From Pseudomonas alloputida (GTDB lineage Bacteria; Pseudomonadota; Gammaproteobacteria; Pseudomonadales; Pseudomonadaceae), in assembly GCF_021283545.2 (NCBI RefSeq), contig NZ_CP128540.1, positions 779,501 to 843,500 on the forward strand: a stretch of 64,000 nt of DNA, in the 5' to 3' direction. Under the pieces are notes generated by a model. It was not told where the DNA came from and searched no databases. It saw nothing but the letters and a program-made list of their open reading frames with translations. The stretch's first letter is position 1; the number at the start of each line of letters is the position of its first letter. Below, one piece after another: positions 36,241 to 46,820 of the stretch. Position numbers and translations under genes: made by a program.

Positions 36241-36261
36241 AATGAGAATAATTCTTATTAC
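36241..36261 (-). promoter_or_regulatory. Strong candidate Fur box
   Basis: AATGAGAATAATTCTTATTAC carries GAGAATAATTCTTATT, a good dyad match to the Fur consensus. It sits directly upstream of the 81-residue gene. A 12-bp palindrome CGCCAATTGGCG follows at 36274-36285. Confidence 0.7.
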
Positions 36262-36298
36262 CAGAATAGCAAGCGCCAATTGGCGGTTTTTTGCCTGA

Positions 36299-36640
36299 TC
36301 AGACTTTGCGGACGAACTCGGACTTCAGCTTCATGGCGCCGATGCCGTCGATTTTGCAGTCGATGTCGTGGTCGCCGTCGCACAGGCGGATGTTCTTGAC
36401 CTTGGTGCCAACCTTGACCACCAGGGACGAACCCTTGACCTTGAGGTCCTTGATCACGGTGACGGTGTCACCGTCTTGCAGGATGTTGCCGACCGAGTCC
36501 TTTTTCACCACATCGTCGCTGGCCGCCTCGGCATCGCCGCTGGCCGACCACTCGTGGGCGCATTCAGGGCAGATCAGCTGAGTGCCATCCTCATAGGTGT
36601 ATTCGGAGTTGCATTTCGGGCAGGGTGGCAGAGTGCTCAC
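36299..36640 (-). CDS. PhnA/YjdM-family zinc-ribbon protein
   Basis: The product has 113 residues. The N-terminal zinc ribbon ([27 protein letters not shown]) and the PhnA domain ([63 protein letters not shown]) are complete. It was once linked to alkylphosphonate use in E. coli, but the family is widespread and its role is unsettled. It stands alone on the minus strand. Confidence 0.92.
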   Translation of the reverse strand: MSTLPPCPKCNSEYTYEDGTQLICPECAHEWSASGDAEAASDDVVKKDSVGNILQDGDTVTVIKDLKVKGSSLVVKVGTKVKNIRLCDGDHDIDCKIDGIGAMKLKSEFVRKV

Positions 36641-36732
36641 TTCGGTTCCTCAAACAAACAGACGGGCGGTTAAAAGCCCACATTGTAAAAGGTATTTTTC
36701 CGGAAGTGATTATGTCCGGACAAAAAGCACCA

Positions 36733-36785
36733 CGGGCAAGCGCGCTCCCCACAAATGGTGCAGGAGCGGGCTTGCCCGCGAATGA
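36733..36785. repeat. Imperfect REP pair
   Basis: GGGCAAGCGCGCTCC is inverted against GGAGCGGGCTTGCCCGCGAA. It lies between ispB and the phnA-type gene. Confidence 0.65.
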
Positions 36786-36800
36786 AGTCGACTCGGTCTG

Positions 36801-37769
36801 TCAGTGCGTACGCGCGACCGCAAACTCGCTCAGTTCAACCAGCGCATCCCGGTATTCACTGGCAGGCAGCACTTCGAGGCAGGCGATGGCGCGTTTCACG
36901 TAATCGCGCGCCAGCTCGGCGGTGTATTTCAGTGCGCCCGATTCTTCGACCGCAACGCGAATCTGTTCCAGATCTTCCAGGCCACCCTTCTGGATCGCCT
37001 GGCGTACCAGCGCCGCCTGCTCGGCAGTGCCTTCGCGCATGGTGTAGATCAGCGGCAGGGTAGGTTTGCCCTCGGCCAGGTCGTCACCGACGTTCTTGCC
37101 CAGGGTCTGCGAGTCACCCTTGTAGTCCAGCAGGTCGTCGACCAGCTGGAAGGCCACGCCCAGATGGTCGCCAAAGGTACGCAGGGCTTCGCGCTGCTCG
37201 TCGGTGGCCTGGGCCAGCGCCGCAGCACTGTGGGTAGAAGCTTCGAACAGCATCGCCGTCTTGCCGCGAATGACCTCCATGTAGACTTCCTCGGTGGTGC
37301 TGGCGTCGCGTACGCGCGACAGTTGCAGCACTTCACCTTCGGCAATCACCCGGGTGGCCTTGGACAGGATCTGCATGACCGGCATCGAGCCCAGCTCGAC
37401 CATCATTTCGAACGAGCGCGAATAAAGGAAGTCGCCCACCAGTACGCTCGGCGCGTTGCCCCACAGGGCATTGGCGGTAGAGCGGCCACGGCGCATGCCG
37501 GACATGTCGACCACGTCGTCGTGCAGCAGGGTGGCGGTGTGCAGGAATTCGATGGTGGCGGCCAGCAGGCGCAGGTCGTCGCCTTCGCGGCCCAGGGCCT
37601 TGCCACAAAGCAGTACCAGCAGGGGACGCAGGCGCTTGCCACCGGCGGACGTGATATAGTCGCCGATCTTCGATACCAGCGGCACGCGCGAGGTCAGCTG
37701 CTTCTTGATGATCTCGTCGACGGCGCTGAAATCATCAGCCACCGCGCGGTAGAAGGTTTGGGGTTGCAT
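36801..37769 (-). CDS. ispB: Octaprenyl (polyprenyl) diphosphate synthase
   Basis: The product has 322 residues of the trans-prenyltransferase family. The first Asp-rich motif ([19 protein letters not shown]) and the second ([14 protein letters not shown]) are intact, along with [12 protein letters not shown]. It makes the long isoprenoid chain of ubiquinone; pseudomonads normally make ubiquinone-9, so the chain length may be nine rather than eight units. It is divergent from rplU, the usual arrangement in gammaproteobacteria. Confidence 0.94.
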   Translation of the reverse strand: MQPQTFYRAVADDFSAVDEIIKKQLTSRVPLVSKIGDYITSAGGKRLRPLLVLLCGKALGREGDDLRLLAATIEFLHTATLLHDDVVDMSGMRRGRSTANALWGNAPSVLVGDFLYSRSFEMMVELGSMPVMQILSKATRVIAEGEVLQLSRVRDASTTEEVYMEVIRGKTAMLFEASTHSAAALAQATDEQREALRTFGDHLGVAFQLVDDLLDYKGDSQTLGKNVGDDLAEGKPTLPLIYTMREGTAEQAALVRQAIQKGGLEDLEQIRVAVEESGALKYTAELARDYVKRAIACLEVLPASEYRDALVELSEFAVARTH

Positions 37770-37854
37770 CGGCTGCTCCAGTGAGGTTGCGCGGCATGCT
37801 AGGTCGCGGGTCCCGGTGTGTCAAGGCGCGGTGCCCGCAGGCCGGGGGCGGCAC

Positions 37855-37883
37855 TTGCAAGCAAAACCGTGGTTGCGTACAAT
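37855..37883 (+). promoter_or_regulatory. Sigma-70-like promoter for rplU-rpmA
   Basis: TTGCAA (37855-37860), a 17-base spacer and TACAAT (37878-37883) make a good housekeeping promoter. This leaves a leader of about 120 bases before rplU. Confidence 0.65.
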
Positions 37884-38013
37884 CGCGCACCCTAACTTCC
37901 TGGGCAGCACCTGCCTTACGCAATTGCGCCGGGCCGTTCCAGCCCTGTGCAGCCATGCCAGCCAATACTCATCATATAAAGCGCTGGGTGAGCAGGATTA
38001 TCGGAGAAATACC

Positions 38014-38328
38014 ATGTCTTACGCAGTAATCGTTACCGGCGGCAAGCAGTACAAAGTCGCTGAAGGTGAATTCCTCAAGATCGAAAAACTGGAAGTCGCC
38101 ACTGGCGAATCCGTGACCTTCGATCGCGTTCTGCTGGTCGCCAACGGTGAAGAAGTCACCATCGGTGCTCCAGTTGTTGCTGGCGCTAAAGTAGTGGCCG
38201 AAGTCGTTTCGCAAGGCCGCCACGACAAGGTTCGCATCATCAAGTTCCGTCGTCGTAAGCACCACATGAAGCGTATGGGCCACCGCCAGTGGTTCACCGA
38301 GATCAAAATCACCGGCATCCAGGCTTAA
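38014..38328 (+). CDS. rplU: 50S ribosomal protein L21
   Basis: The product has 104 residues, starting [28 protein letters not shown] and ending with the basic [28 protein letters not shown] motif of bL21. CGGAGAA precedes ATG 38014. Earlier in-frame starts lie upstream of the ribosome site and are not needed. It is co-transcribed with rpmA, 38 bases downstream. Confidence 0.98.
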   Translation: MSYAVIVTGGKQYKVAEGEFLKIEKLEVATGESVTFDRVLLVANGEEVTIGAPVVAGAKVVAEVVSQGRHDKVRIIKFRRRKHHMKRMGHRQWFTEIKITGIQA

Positions 38329-38366
38329 TCCCCTAGATCCCCTGAATTTATTTGGAGAATTGAACC

Positions 38367-38624
38367 ATGGCTCACAAGAAGGCTGGTGGTAGTACTCGTA
38401 ACGGTCGCGACTCAGAATCGAAACGCCTTGGCGTGAAGATGTATGGCGGCCAGGTTATCAAGCCAGGCAACATCATCGTCCGTCAGCGCGGTACCGAATT
38501 CCACGCTGGCTACGGCGTTGGCATGGGCAAGGACCACACCTTGTTCGCCAAGATCGAAGGCGTGATCAAGTTCGAGAAGAAAGGCGAGTTCATGCGCCGT
38601 TACGTGAGCATCGTCGCCGCTTAA
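38367..38624 (+). CDS. rpmA: 50S ribosomal protein L27
   Basis: The product has 85 residues: [29 protein letters not shown] is the canonical bL27 N terminus, whose tail reaches the peptidyl-transferase centre. There is no N-terminal extension of the Firmicutes type. TTGGAG precedes ATG 38367. A clear terminator follows. Confidence 0.98.
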
Positions 38625-38641
38625 TCGCGACGTCGCTCCAG

Positions 38642-38668
38642 AAGCCCCGTCATGCGACGGGGCTTTTT
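38642..38668 (+). terminator. Intrinsic terminator of rplU-rpmA
   Basis: AAGCCCCGTC-ATGC-GACGGGGCTT is followed by TTTC, 17 bases after the rpmA stop. Confidence 0.85.
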
Positions 38669-38677
38669 CGTTTGTGG

Positions 38678-38767
38678 TGAGCCTCTTGCAAAGCTGTTTG
38701 TCTGGGTTGCCGGCGTTGGTTTCTACGGTCGTACGGGGCCGCCGCGCTCATTTTTGCAAGAGCCTCA
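38678..38767. repeat. 90-bp element with 15-bp terminal inverted repeats (MITE-like)
   Basis: TGAGCCTCTTGCAAA (38678-38692) is inverted at TTTGCAAGAGCCTCA (38753-38767), with 14 of 15 bases complementary. The interior has no open gene. It lies between the rpmA terminator and obgE. Confidence 0.5.
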
Positions 38768-38776
38768 TGTTTTTGA

Positions 38777-40039
<1,263 letters not shown>

Positions 40040-40056
40040 TCGGTTGCAGTACACTA

Positions 40057-40083
40057 AACGCCGCTCTCTGGAGCGGCGTTTTT
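40057..40083 (+). terminator. Intrinsic terminator of obgE
   Basis: AACGCCGCTC-TCTG-GAGCGGCGTT is followed by TTTG, 17 bases after the obgE stop. Confidence 0.85.
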
Positions 40084-40124
40084 GTATCCACGGTATCTAC
40101 AGATTCGACATAGGTTGGAAGAAG

Positions 40125-41243
40125 ATGCGAAGCAAGGTGACGGGCGCCAAGCGCTGGGTCGTTAAGATTGGCAGTGCTCTGCTGACCGCCGATGGCAAGG
40201 GCCTCGACCGCGGTGCAATGGCCGTTTGGGTCGAGCAGATGGTCGCGCTGCGTGAGGCGGGCGTGGAGTTGGTACTGGTCTCCTCCGGGGCCGTGGCTGC
40301 CGGCATGAGCCAGCTGGGCTGGACCAAGCGACCGAGTGCGATGAACGAGCTGCAGGCGGCTGCCTCGCTCGGCCAGATGCGTCTGGTGCAGGCCTGGGAG
40401 TCGAGCTTCGGGGAGCACGGGAAGCACACCGCGCAGATCCTGCTGACCCATGACGACCTGTCCGACCGCAAGCGTTACCTGAATGCCCGCAGCACCCTGC
40501 GCACCTTGGTCGATCTGGGCGTGGTGCCGGTGATCAACGAAAACGACACCGTGGTCACCGACGAGATCCGCTTCGGCGACAACGACACCCTGGCGGCGCT
40601 GGTGGCCAACCTGGTCGAGGCCGACCTGCTGGTGATCCTCACCGACCGCGATGGTATGTTCGATGCCGACCCGCGCAACAACCCCGAAGCGCAGTTGATC
40701 TACGAAGCCCGCGCCGACGACCCCTCACTGGATGCCGTGGCCGGTGGTACCGGTGGTGCCCTGGGCCGTGGCGGCATGCAGACCAAGCTGCGTGCGGCGC
40801 GCCTGGCTGCCCGTTCCGGCGCCCACACCATCATTATCGGTGGCCGCATCGAGCGCGTGCTGGACCGCCTGAAGGCGGGCGAGCGCCTGGGCACCTTGCT
40901 GTCCCCTGAGCGCGGCATGCTCGCGGCGCGCAAGCAGTGGCTGGCCGGTCACCTGCAAACCCGTGGCACCCTGGTGCTGGATGCCGGTGCCGTGCAAGCG
41001 CTGCGTCAGGCCAACAAGAGCTTGCTGCCGGTTGGCGTGAAGACTGTGCAGGGCAGCTTCCGTCGCGGCGAGATGGTGGTGTGCGTCGGCCCGGACGGTG
41101 TTGAAGTGGCTCGCGGCCTGGCCAACTACAGCGCCCTGGAGGCGCAGAAGATCATTGGTCAGTCGTCCGAAGCCATCGAGTCGATCCTTGGCTATAGCGC
41201 CGAGCCGGAACTTGTACACCGCGACAACCTGGTGCTGGTATGA
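40125..41243 (+). CDS. proB: Glutamate 5-kinase
   Basis: The product has 372 residues: an amino-acid kinase domain ([73 protein letters not shown]) and a C-terminal PUA domain ([33 protein letters not shown]). It catalyses the first, feedback-controlled step of proline synthesis. ATG 40125 has GGAAGAAG just before it; upstream in-frame codons lie within obgE and its terminator. The stop overlaps the creA start (ATGA). Confidence 0.95.
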   Translation: MRSKVTGAKRWVVKIGSALLTADGKGLDRGAMAVWVEQMVALREAGVELVLVSSGAVAAGMSQLGWTKRPSAMNELQAAASLGQMRLVQAWESSFGEHGKHTAQILLTHDDLSDRKRYLNARSTLRTLVDLGVVPVINENDTVVTDEIRFGDNDTLAALVANLVEADLLVILTDRDGMFDADPRNNPEAQLIYEARADDPSLDAVAGGTGGALGRGGMQTKLRAARLAARSGAHTIIIGGRIERVLDRLKAGERLGTLLSPERGMLAARKQWLAGHLQTRGTLVLDAGAVQALRQANKSLLPVGVKTVQGSFRRGEMVVCVGPDGVEVARGLANYSALEAQKIIGQSSEAIESILGYSAEPELVHRDNLVLV

Positions 41244-41701
41244 GCCTGCTGAAGAACGTAATCGCTGTGGCAGCGTGCGTGCTGCCGATGTTGGCTGGCG
41301 CCGAAGAGGTCGGCCAGGTGTCCACCGTGTTCAAGTTCGTCGGGCCGAACGACCGCATTGTGGTCGAGGCGTTCGATGACCCTAAAGTCGAGGGCGTGAC
41401 GTGCTACCTGTCACGTGCCAAGACTGGCGGAGTGAAAGGGGGCTTGGGGCTGGCCGAGGACCGGGCGGAGGCATCGATTGCCTGTCGTCAGGTCGGGCCG
41501 ATCAACTTCAAGGGTGAGCTCAAGGATGGCGAGGAAGTGTTCAAGGAACGCACCTCGCTGGTGTTCAAGACCATGCAGGTGGTGCGTTTTCTCGACAAGA
41601 AGCGCAATACGCTGGTGTACCTGGTGTACAGCGACCGCATGATCGAAGGCAGCCCGCAGAATGCGGTGACTGCCATTCCGATCCTGCCTTGGGCTCATTG
41701 A
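41240..41701 (+). CDS. creA: CreA-family exported protein
   Basis: The product has 153 residues with a signal peptide ([21 protein letters not shown]). The mature part carries the CreA pattern: [66 protein letters not shown], with paired cysteines. It is periplasmic and of unknown role. It is translationally coupled to proB by a four-base overlap. Confidence 0.92.
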   Translation: MSLLKNVIAVAACVLPMLAGAEEVGQVSTVFKFVGPNDRIVVEAFDDPKVEGVTCYLSRAKTGGVKGGLGLAEDRAEASIACRQVGPINFKGELKDGEEVFKERTSLVFKTMQVVRFLDKKRNTLVYLVYSDRMIEGSPQNAVTAIPILPWAH

Positions 41702-41702
41702 T

Positions 41703-41786
41703 AGCCCGCTCCTGCATACGCATCGGTGGTTGGACACAGGCCGTCGTAGGAGCGGGTTCACCCGCGAAAGGGCCGCAACGCGGCCC
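41703..41786. repeat. REP pair plus GC-rich hairpin between creA and mksB
   Basis: CCCGCTCCTGC is inverted against GTAGGAGCGGG. GGGCCGC-AAC-GCGGCCC at about 41768-41784 then forms a short hairpin. The element sits between converging genes and may terminate both. Confidence 0.65.
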
Positions 41787-41794
41787 CGGCTATC

Positions 41795-44626
41795 TCAGGC
41801 CAGTTCCTCGGCCTGATCCTCACGCACAACCGCTTTCACTTCATCCAGCCGGCTGATGAACTTCCAGTCCGCCTCGTCGATGTAGATGCCGTTCGGCCCG
41901 CTGCCACCTTCCAGGTCGATCGCAACGTGCGCCGAGACCTGTGGTTTCACACTCGCCAGGATCGGCACGAAGCCCAGTTGCTGGCTGGTCTCCAGCAGTG
42001 CCGCCTGGTTGCGTTCGTCGATGTCTGCCGCTTCGTCCAGGTAGTACGGCAGGCGAATGCGCCCGGCCAGGTCACGGTCCATCAGGTGCAGCAACAGGTA
42101 CATGTTGGTCAGCGCCTTGATCGTCATGGTGGTGCCGTTGGACGCCGCACCGTCGATGTCGGCGTGGATGATCGGCTGGCCATTGACCTTGGTGATCTCG
42201 AACGCCAGCTCGAACAGGTCCTTCAGGCCCAGCTGGTTGTGGTTGGCCGCCACCAGCCGTGCCAGGTACTCCTTGGCCTCTTCGTTCTTGTTGTCCTGAT
42301 CGGCACTCTGGGTCAGGTCGAAGACCGACAGGGTTTCGCCTTCTTCGTACTGGCCGGCACTGTGGATAATCTGGTCGATGTGCTTGAGCGCTTCCTTGTT
42401 CGGCGCCAGTACCACGCGGAAGCTTTCCAGGTTGGAAACCTGGCGCTTGTTGATCTCGCGGTTGAACAGGGCCAGCTGGTGCTCGAGGCTGTCGTAGTCG
42501 CTGCGGATGTTGCGCAGGGTTCGGGCGATGTCGGTGACCGCAGCGCGGCGTGCCTTGGCCAAGGTCAGGGCTTCGTCGGTACGGTGCGCGTAGGCGTTCA
42601 CCAGCAGTTGCAGGCGGCGTTCCATGTCGTCTTCGCTGTCGAACTTGGCAACGCCTTTGAGGCGCACCTGGGCGTACAGCGCCTCGATCTGGTTGTCCAC
42701 CCGCTGAAGGCTTTGCCAGCTGTCCTGGTAGTCATTGAGCAGCGGCAGCAGGTTGTCCATCGAGTCGTCGATGGCTTCCATGTATGGCGTGCCGTAGGGC
42801 AGGTCGGCCGGCAACAGCTGGCGACGGCGCAGGGCGTCTTCCAGGGTGCGCTGCTTGGACTCGAGGTCGCCGAGCTGGCGGCCGACCAGTTGCAACTTGG
42901 CTGACAGCTGCTGGACGCGCTCGGTGAAGGCGTCGCTGGAGCGCTTGAGTTCGTCCTGGGCCGCTTCCAGCTGCGAGAGCTGTTCCAGCTTCTCGGGCTC
43001 TTCGGCGGCGAGGGTTTGGCTGCGGCGGAAGTCTTCCAGCGCCTTCTGCGCGTCCAGCACTTCCTGGTACAGGGTTTCGGTCTGCGCTTTGGAGGCGGAG
43101 CGGTCGGCGGCCACGGCTTGCTGGGTCTTGAGCTGCTTGAGTTCTTTTTCCAGGCGCTCTTTCTGGTCGCGCAGGGCGGCCCGGTCGGCCAGGGCCTGCA
43201 GTGCCGGCGGGTCGATGTGGGTCAGGTCGATGGCCAGGCCTGGGGCCTCGAAGCGTTCGCCCTTGAAGCCGTCGAGCACCGCTTCCAGCGATTTTACCCA
43301 CAGGTCGCTGTCGTCCAGCTCGATACCGCGATCTCCCAGCGGCAGGCTGAACAGCGCGCCGTTGAACAGACGCATCAGGCGGTCGACGTCCTGCTGCGAG
43401 AACTCTTCGCGCAGGCGGGCATAGCTGTTGTTGTCAGCGTGATCCAGCTGCTGCTTGACCTGCTTCAGGCGTTTTTCCAGGTCGCGTACGCGCTCGTCGA
43501 GGTCTTCGGCACTGAACTGCCGTGACTGGGCCAGCGCGCCGGCCAGCTCGTCGTGGGCGTCTTTGGCCGCCAGCAGTTGCTGCTCCAGTACCTTGACGTC
43601 ATCGACCAGCGCAAAGCGGTGCTTGAGCACCGACAGCTCGCCTAGCCAGCGCTGGATACCGGTAATTTCACGCTCCAGGCGCATCAGCTCCTGGGTGCCG
43701 CCACGCTGGTCGTTCTGCAGGCGGTCCTGCTCGCCACGGTAGTGCTCGGACTGGATGACCAGCTCTTCCTTGCGCGCCATGGCGTATTCCTGCCAGGTGC
43801 CCAGCAGGGTGTCGAGCACAGGCGAAATGCGGTGCAGCTTGCCACGCAGGATGTCGCGCTGGGCCACGCCACCGGCCAGGGCCTCGACCAACGGGCCGGC
43901 AGCGACCAGGGCGTTGTAGTCCTGCTCCATGCGGCGTACGTCGCGGAAGGCTTCCTCGCACGCAGCGATGTAGTCGACGCTGCCCGAGCGCAGGCTGTGC
44001 TCGAAGGCGTCGAGGAACAGTTGCTTGAGCTTGGCGGCGGTGATCTCACGCATGTGCAGCAGGTTGATGAACAGCGCGCGGAAAGTTTTCAGGCTTTGCT
44101 CGCTGGTGGAACGCAGCGGGATCATGGTCAGGTCCAGCGGCACCGAAGTGTGTCCGCCCACCAGCAGTCGGCGCAGTTCGTCCGGCTTCAGTTCGTAAGC
44201 CTTGATCCCCAGGCGCTCAAGGTTGGTGAACAGCTCCTTCTGACGCAGGCAGGTGTCGTTCTTCTGGTAGTGGGCCAGGTCCAGTTCGCCCTTGTAGGCG
44301 AAGAACTGGTGGCCGAAACCGCCACCCGGGCCGCGCCCGACCACACCAATCACGTGCGGGCCGTGGGGCAGGCTCAGTTCGCAAAGAATGTACGAGGTGT
44401 CGCTGGCGAAGTAGAAGCGGCGCGACTGCTCAAGGCTGTACTTGCCGAAACTCATGTCCGACATGCGTGCCAGGATCGGGAACTGCAGGGCGTTGATCGA
44501 CGCCGATTTACCCAGGTTGTTGGCGCCGTATACCGACAGCGGGTGCTCCAGCGGGAACAGGCCAAGGCTGTAGCCGGCGGTGTTGAGCAATGCGAAGCGG
44601 CGGATGCCGTAGCGTTCCTGGCTCAT
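41795..44626 (-). CDS. mksB: MksB: SMC-like ATPase of the MksBEF condensin
   Basis: The product has 943 residues. The N-terminal ATP site reads VYGANNLGKSASINALQFP (Gly34-Ser41, a P-loop with Asn-Leu where many SMCs have Gly-Ser). Long coiled coils cover roughly residues 280-480 and 490-760 (EQQLLAAKDAHDELAG, RLEKELKQLKTQQA). The C-terminal head has NGTTMTIKALTNMYLLLHLMDRD as the signature-like region and LPYYLDEAADIDERNQAALLE as Walker B. It should bind DNA with MksE and MksF and act in chromosome organisation. ATG 44626 overlaps the mksE stop by four bases. Confidence 0.93.
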   Translation of the reverse strand: MSQERYGIRRFALLNTAGYSLGLFPLEHPLSVYGANNLGKSASINALQFPILARMSDMSFGKYSLEQSRRFYFASDTSYILCELSLPHGPHVIGVVGRGPGGGFGHQFFAYKGELDLAHYQKNDTCLRQKELFTNLERLGIKAYELKPDELRRLLVGGHTSVPLDLTMIPLRSTSEQSLKTFRALFINLLHMREITAAKLKQLFLDAFEHSLRSGSVDYIAACEEAFRDVRRMEQDYNALVAAGPLVEALAGGVAQRDILRGKLHRISPVLDTLLGTWQEYAMARKEELVIQSEHYRGEQDRLQNDQRGGTQELMRLEREITGIQRWLGELSVLKHRFALVDDVKVLEQQLLAAKDAHDELAGALAQSRQFSAEDLDERVRDLEKRLKQVKQQLDHADNNSYARLREEFSQQDVDRLMRLFNGALFSLPLGDRGIELDDSDLWVKSLEAVLDGFKGERFEAPGLAIDLTHIDPPALQALADRAALRDQKERLEKELKQLKTQQAVAADRSASKAQTETLYQEVLDAQKALEDFRRSQTLAAEEPEKLEQLSQLEAAQDELKRSSDAFTERVQQLSAKLQLVGRQLGDLESKQRTLEDALRRRQLLPADLPYGTPYMEAIDDSMDNLLPLLNDYQDSWQSLQRVDNQIEALYAQVRLKGVAKFDSEDDMERRLQLLVNAYAHRTDEALTLAKARRAAVTDIARTLRNIRSDYDSLEHQLALFNREINKRQVSNLESFRVVLAPNKEALKHIDQIIHSAGQYEEGETLSVFDLTQSADQDNKNEEAKEYLARLVAANHNQLGLKDLFELAFEITKVNGQPIIHADIDGAASNGTTMTIKALTNMYLLLHLMDRDLAGRIRLPYYLDEAADIDERNQAALLETSQQLGFVPILASVKPQVSAHVAIDLEGGSGPNGIYIDEADWKFISRLDEVKAVVREDQAEELA

Positions 44627-45330
44627 GCGTCAATCTCCTGTTGCTCTTCGCGGATGGCCCGGGCCAGGGCGTCCTCTTCGCTTTCCTCGCCCTGGAAAGG
44701 CGTGAGGTCGAGCGGGTCGTCGGTACGGTTGAGTTCTTCGGCGCTTTCTTCCTCGACCAGTACCGGGGTCGGCAGCGGCAGGGCGCTGTGCAGGGTGGCG
44801 GCCAGGTCGCGGTCCTGCTGTACCGAGAGGCACACATCGAGGAAGCGGTGCATGGGCGGCAGGAAGCGGTAGATGCCGCCTTCCTCATGGGCGAAGCCGA
44901 GCTGGGTCATGCGCCGCAGAATTTTTTCTTCCAGCTCGTCCACGGTCTGCACTTCGGCCTGCAGGAACAGGTCGCGGTACTTGTCCAGCAGCGAGGGCAG
45001 TTCGTCGCGACCGATGCTGCCACCGTCGAGCACGGCCATCGGGTCGCGGCCCTGGTCAGCAAGGTGCTCGACCAGGATGAAGGTGAACAGCGACAGGCGC
45101 TGCGCGGTCTTGTTGACCTGCGCGGCGGTCATGTCCGGCACGAAGTAGTAGAAACCACGGGTATCGCACACCAGTTCGAAGCCCAGGGCCTTGAACAGGG
45201 TGCGGTACTGGTCCTGGAAGTTCGACAGCTGGGCGTACAGCTCAGGGTCGCGCCGGCTGACGTGGAAGCCTTTGAACAGCTCGCGGAAGATCGGCGCGAG
45301 CTGGGACAGTTCGGAAAGATCAAGATGCAT
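44623..45330 (-). CDS. mksE: MksE: kleisin-associated subunit of MksBEF
   Basis: The product has 235 residues: MHLDLSELSQLAPIFRELFKGFHVSRRDPELYAQLSNFQDQYRTLFKALGFELVCDTRGFYYFVPD is typical of MksE/JetB. An acidic tail (EEESAEELNRTDDPLDLTPFQGEESEEDALARAIREEQQEIDA) ends the protein. The ATG at 45330 overlaps the mksF end by 11 bases, and the stop overlaps mksB, so the three genes form one tightly coupled operon read F-E-B. Confidence 0.92.
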   Translation of the reverse strand: MHLDLSELSQLAPIFRELFKGFHVSRRDPELYAQLSNFQDQYRTLFKALGFELVCDTRGFYYFVPDMTAAQVNKTAQRLSLFTFILVEHLADQGRDPMAVLDGGSIGRDELPSLLDKYRDLFLQAEVQTVDELEEKILRRMTQLGFAHEEGGIYRFLPPMHRFLDVCLSVQQDRDLAATLHSALPLPTPVLVEEESAEELNRTDDPLDLTPFQGEESEEDALARAIREEQQEIDA

Positions 45331-46609
45331 GGGCTGGGCTCGCGTTGGGTTCGGTAGGCGCGCTTGGGGCGTCTTCGCGGCTGGAGGTCAGGGCGAACGA
45401 ATGCAGGCTGACCAAATGTTCCTGGGTGGTGTATTCGCGGCGGTCGAGGCGTTCGCGCTTGAAGCGCTTTTCCCGCGACAGGCGCGAGAACCAGTACAGC
45501 AGCTCGTCGGTGGCGCCTTCGGGCTCCTGCTCCAGCAGCCAGACCATCAAGTCGGGCAGTGGCAGGGCCTGTTCGCAGCGTTCGGCCATTTCCTTGACCG
45601 TGCGCGGGGCACGGGGCAGGGCGCCGGACTGGGTCTTGTGAGCTTTGGGGAAGCGCGCCGGTTTGGGCTCGAAGCGAGCCAGTGCGTAAACGTAGGCCTC
45701 GACCTGGCTGGCACTGCCAAGGAAGGTGCTTTGCGGGCGGGTGAACATCGGCATGGCCGCCTGCGGCACGGCATCGATGCCTTTGCGCCGGATCACCGAC
45801 AGGGCCAGTGCGGCGCCGCGGGTCACGGCGTTGTGTCGGCGGGCTTCTTCGCGCAGCGGCAGCAGCAGTTCGCGGGCGTGGCGCAGGGTCAACTGGGCGC
45901 TGGTCTGCATTTCCAGGATGCGCGCGTGGGTGCGCAGCAGCATGTCGTCGTCGACCAGGTGGCCCAGGCGCGCCTGTTCGCCCAGCAGTTTCAGCAGCAC
46001 GGTCTCGACCTTGCGTACACCCTGTTCGAAGGCGCCGTCGGCGTTGACCAGCTGGATCATCGGCTCGACGTATTCGTCCCAGGTGGCCAGCACTTCGGCA
46101 TAACGCTGGCGCAGCGGAATCTGGCGGTTGCTGGTCTTGGCCCGTTCGGCCACGGCCACCAGTGCCTGCTCGTCGTTGTCGAGCTTTTTCAGCACATCGC
46201 GCACGCGCATGTCGAGCAGGCGCAACTGGCGTGCCAGGTCGTCGCTGTCGCGGTTGTCGAAGGCATCCTGGATGTGCCCGGCCAGGCGCTCCAGGTGGCG
46301 CAAGTAGGCTTCGATCTCCAGGCACAGGCCCAGCCGGTGTTCGCGGCGCAGGTAGGCGAGGAAGTCGTGGATCTGCGCGTTGAGCTCGAAACGGTTCGGG
46401 CTCTTGGCCACCGGGACCAGGATATCCAGGCGGATCCACACGTCGAGTAGCTGGGTGATGTCCTGCGGGGTGCTTTCGAGCTGCTGGCGGGCCACATGCT
46501 GGCGCAGTTCGACCAGGCTCAGGGTGCCCTGGTCGAAACGCTCGCACAGCGGCTCGATCAGGGCCCAGTGTTCGGCTAGGGCGCGCAGGACGCGCTTGGG
46601 TTCGATCAT
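45320..46609 (-). CDS. mksF: MksF: kleisin subunit of MksBEF
   Basis: The product has 429 residues from ATG 46609 (MIEPKRVLRALAEHWALIEPLCERFDQGTLSLVELRQHVARQQLE). The text is helical, with an N-terminal winged-helix-like part and a long middle helix (LLDMRVRDVLKKLDNDEQALVAVAERAKTSNRQIPLRQRYAEVLATWDEYVEPM). This matches MksF/JetA kleisins that bridge the MksB heads. An in-frame start 45 bases upstream would add an odd leader. It is the first gene of the operon; the 210 bases before it hold divergent promoters. Confidence 0.9.
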   Translation of the reverse strand: MIEPKRVLRALAEHWALIEPLCERFDQGTLSLVELRQHVARQQLESTPQDITQLLDVWIRLDILVPVAKSPNRFELNAQIHDFLAYLRREHRLGLCLEIEAYLRHLERLAGHIQDAFDNRDSDDLARQLRLLDMRVRDVLKKLDNDEQALVAVAERAKTSNRQIPLRQRYAEVLATWDEYVEPMIQLVNADGAFEQGVRKVETVLLKLLGEQARLGHLVDDDMLLRTHARILEMQTSAQLTLRHARELLLPLREEARRHNAVTRGAALALSVIRRKGIDAVPQAAMPMFTRPQSTFLGSASQVEAYVYALARFEPKPARFPKAHKTQSGALPRAPRTVKEMAERCEQALPLPDLMVWLLEQEPEGATDELLYWFSRLSREKRFKRERLDRREYTTQEHLVSLHSFALTSSREDAPSAPTEPNASPAHAS

Positions 46610-46820
46610 TGGCTTCGACTCGTTGCCAAGAAAAAGGGGGCGATTGTACTGCATTCGCGGGGGTGGTTTTTACCCCTTGGTCTGTAATGAGAAATAACCA
46701 TGGGATGTGCAGGTGTAAGGCGTTGTTCATGTGACGGCGCTCGGTCTGATAGGCGCTGCAAAAACCACGGCGTACACGTTAGAATGCCCAATTGCCTTCA
46801 CCCCCTCGGATATCCGCCCC

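Noticed and set aside
41795..46609. Possible Wadjet plasmid-defence system
   Set aside because: Only the three condensin genes are present; the nuclease subunit (MksG/JetD) is missing, so a defence call is not supported.
45129..46730. 533-codon minus-strand frame across mksF/mksE
   Set aside because: Pro/Arg-rich out-of-frame reading of the kleisin gene; mksF in the adjacent frame has the conserved text.
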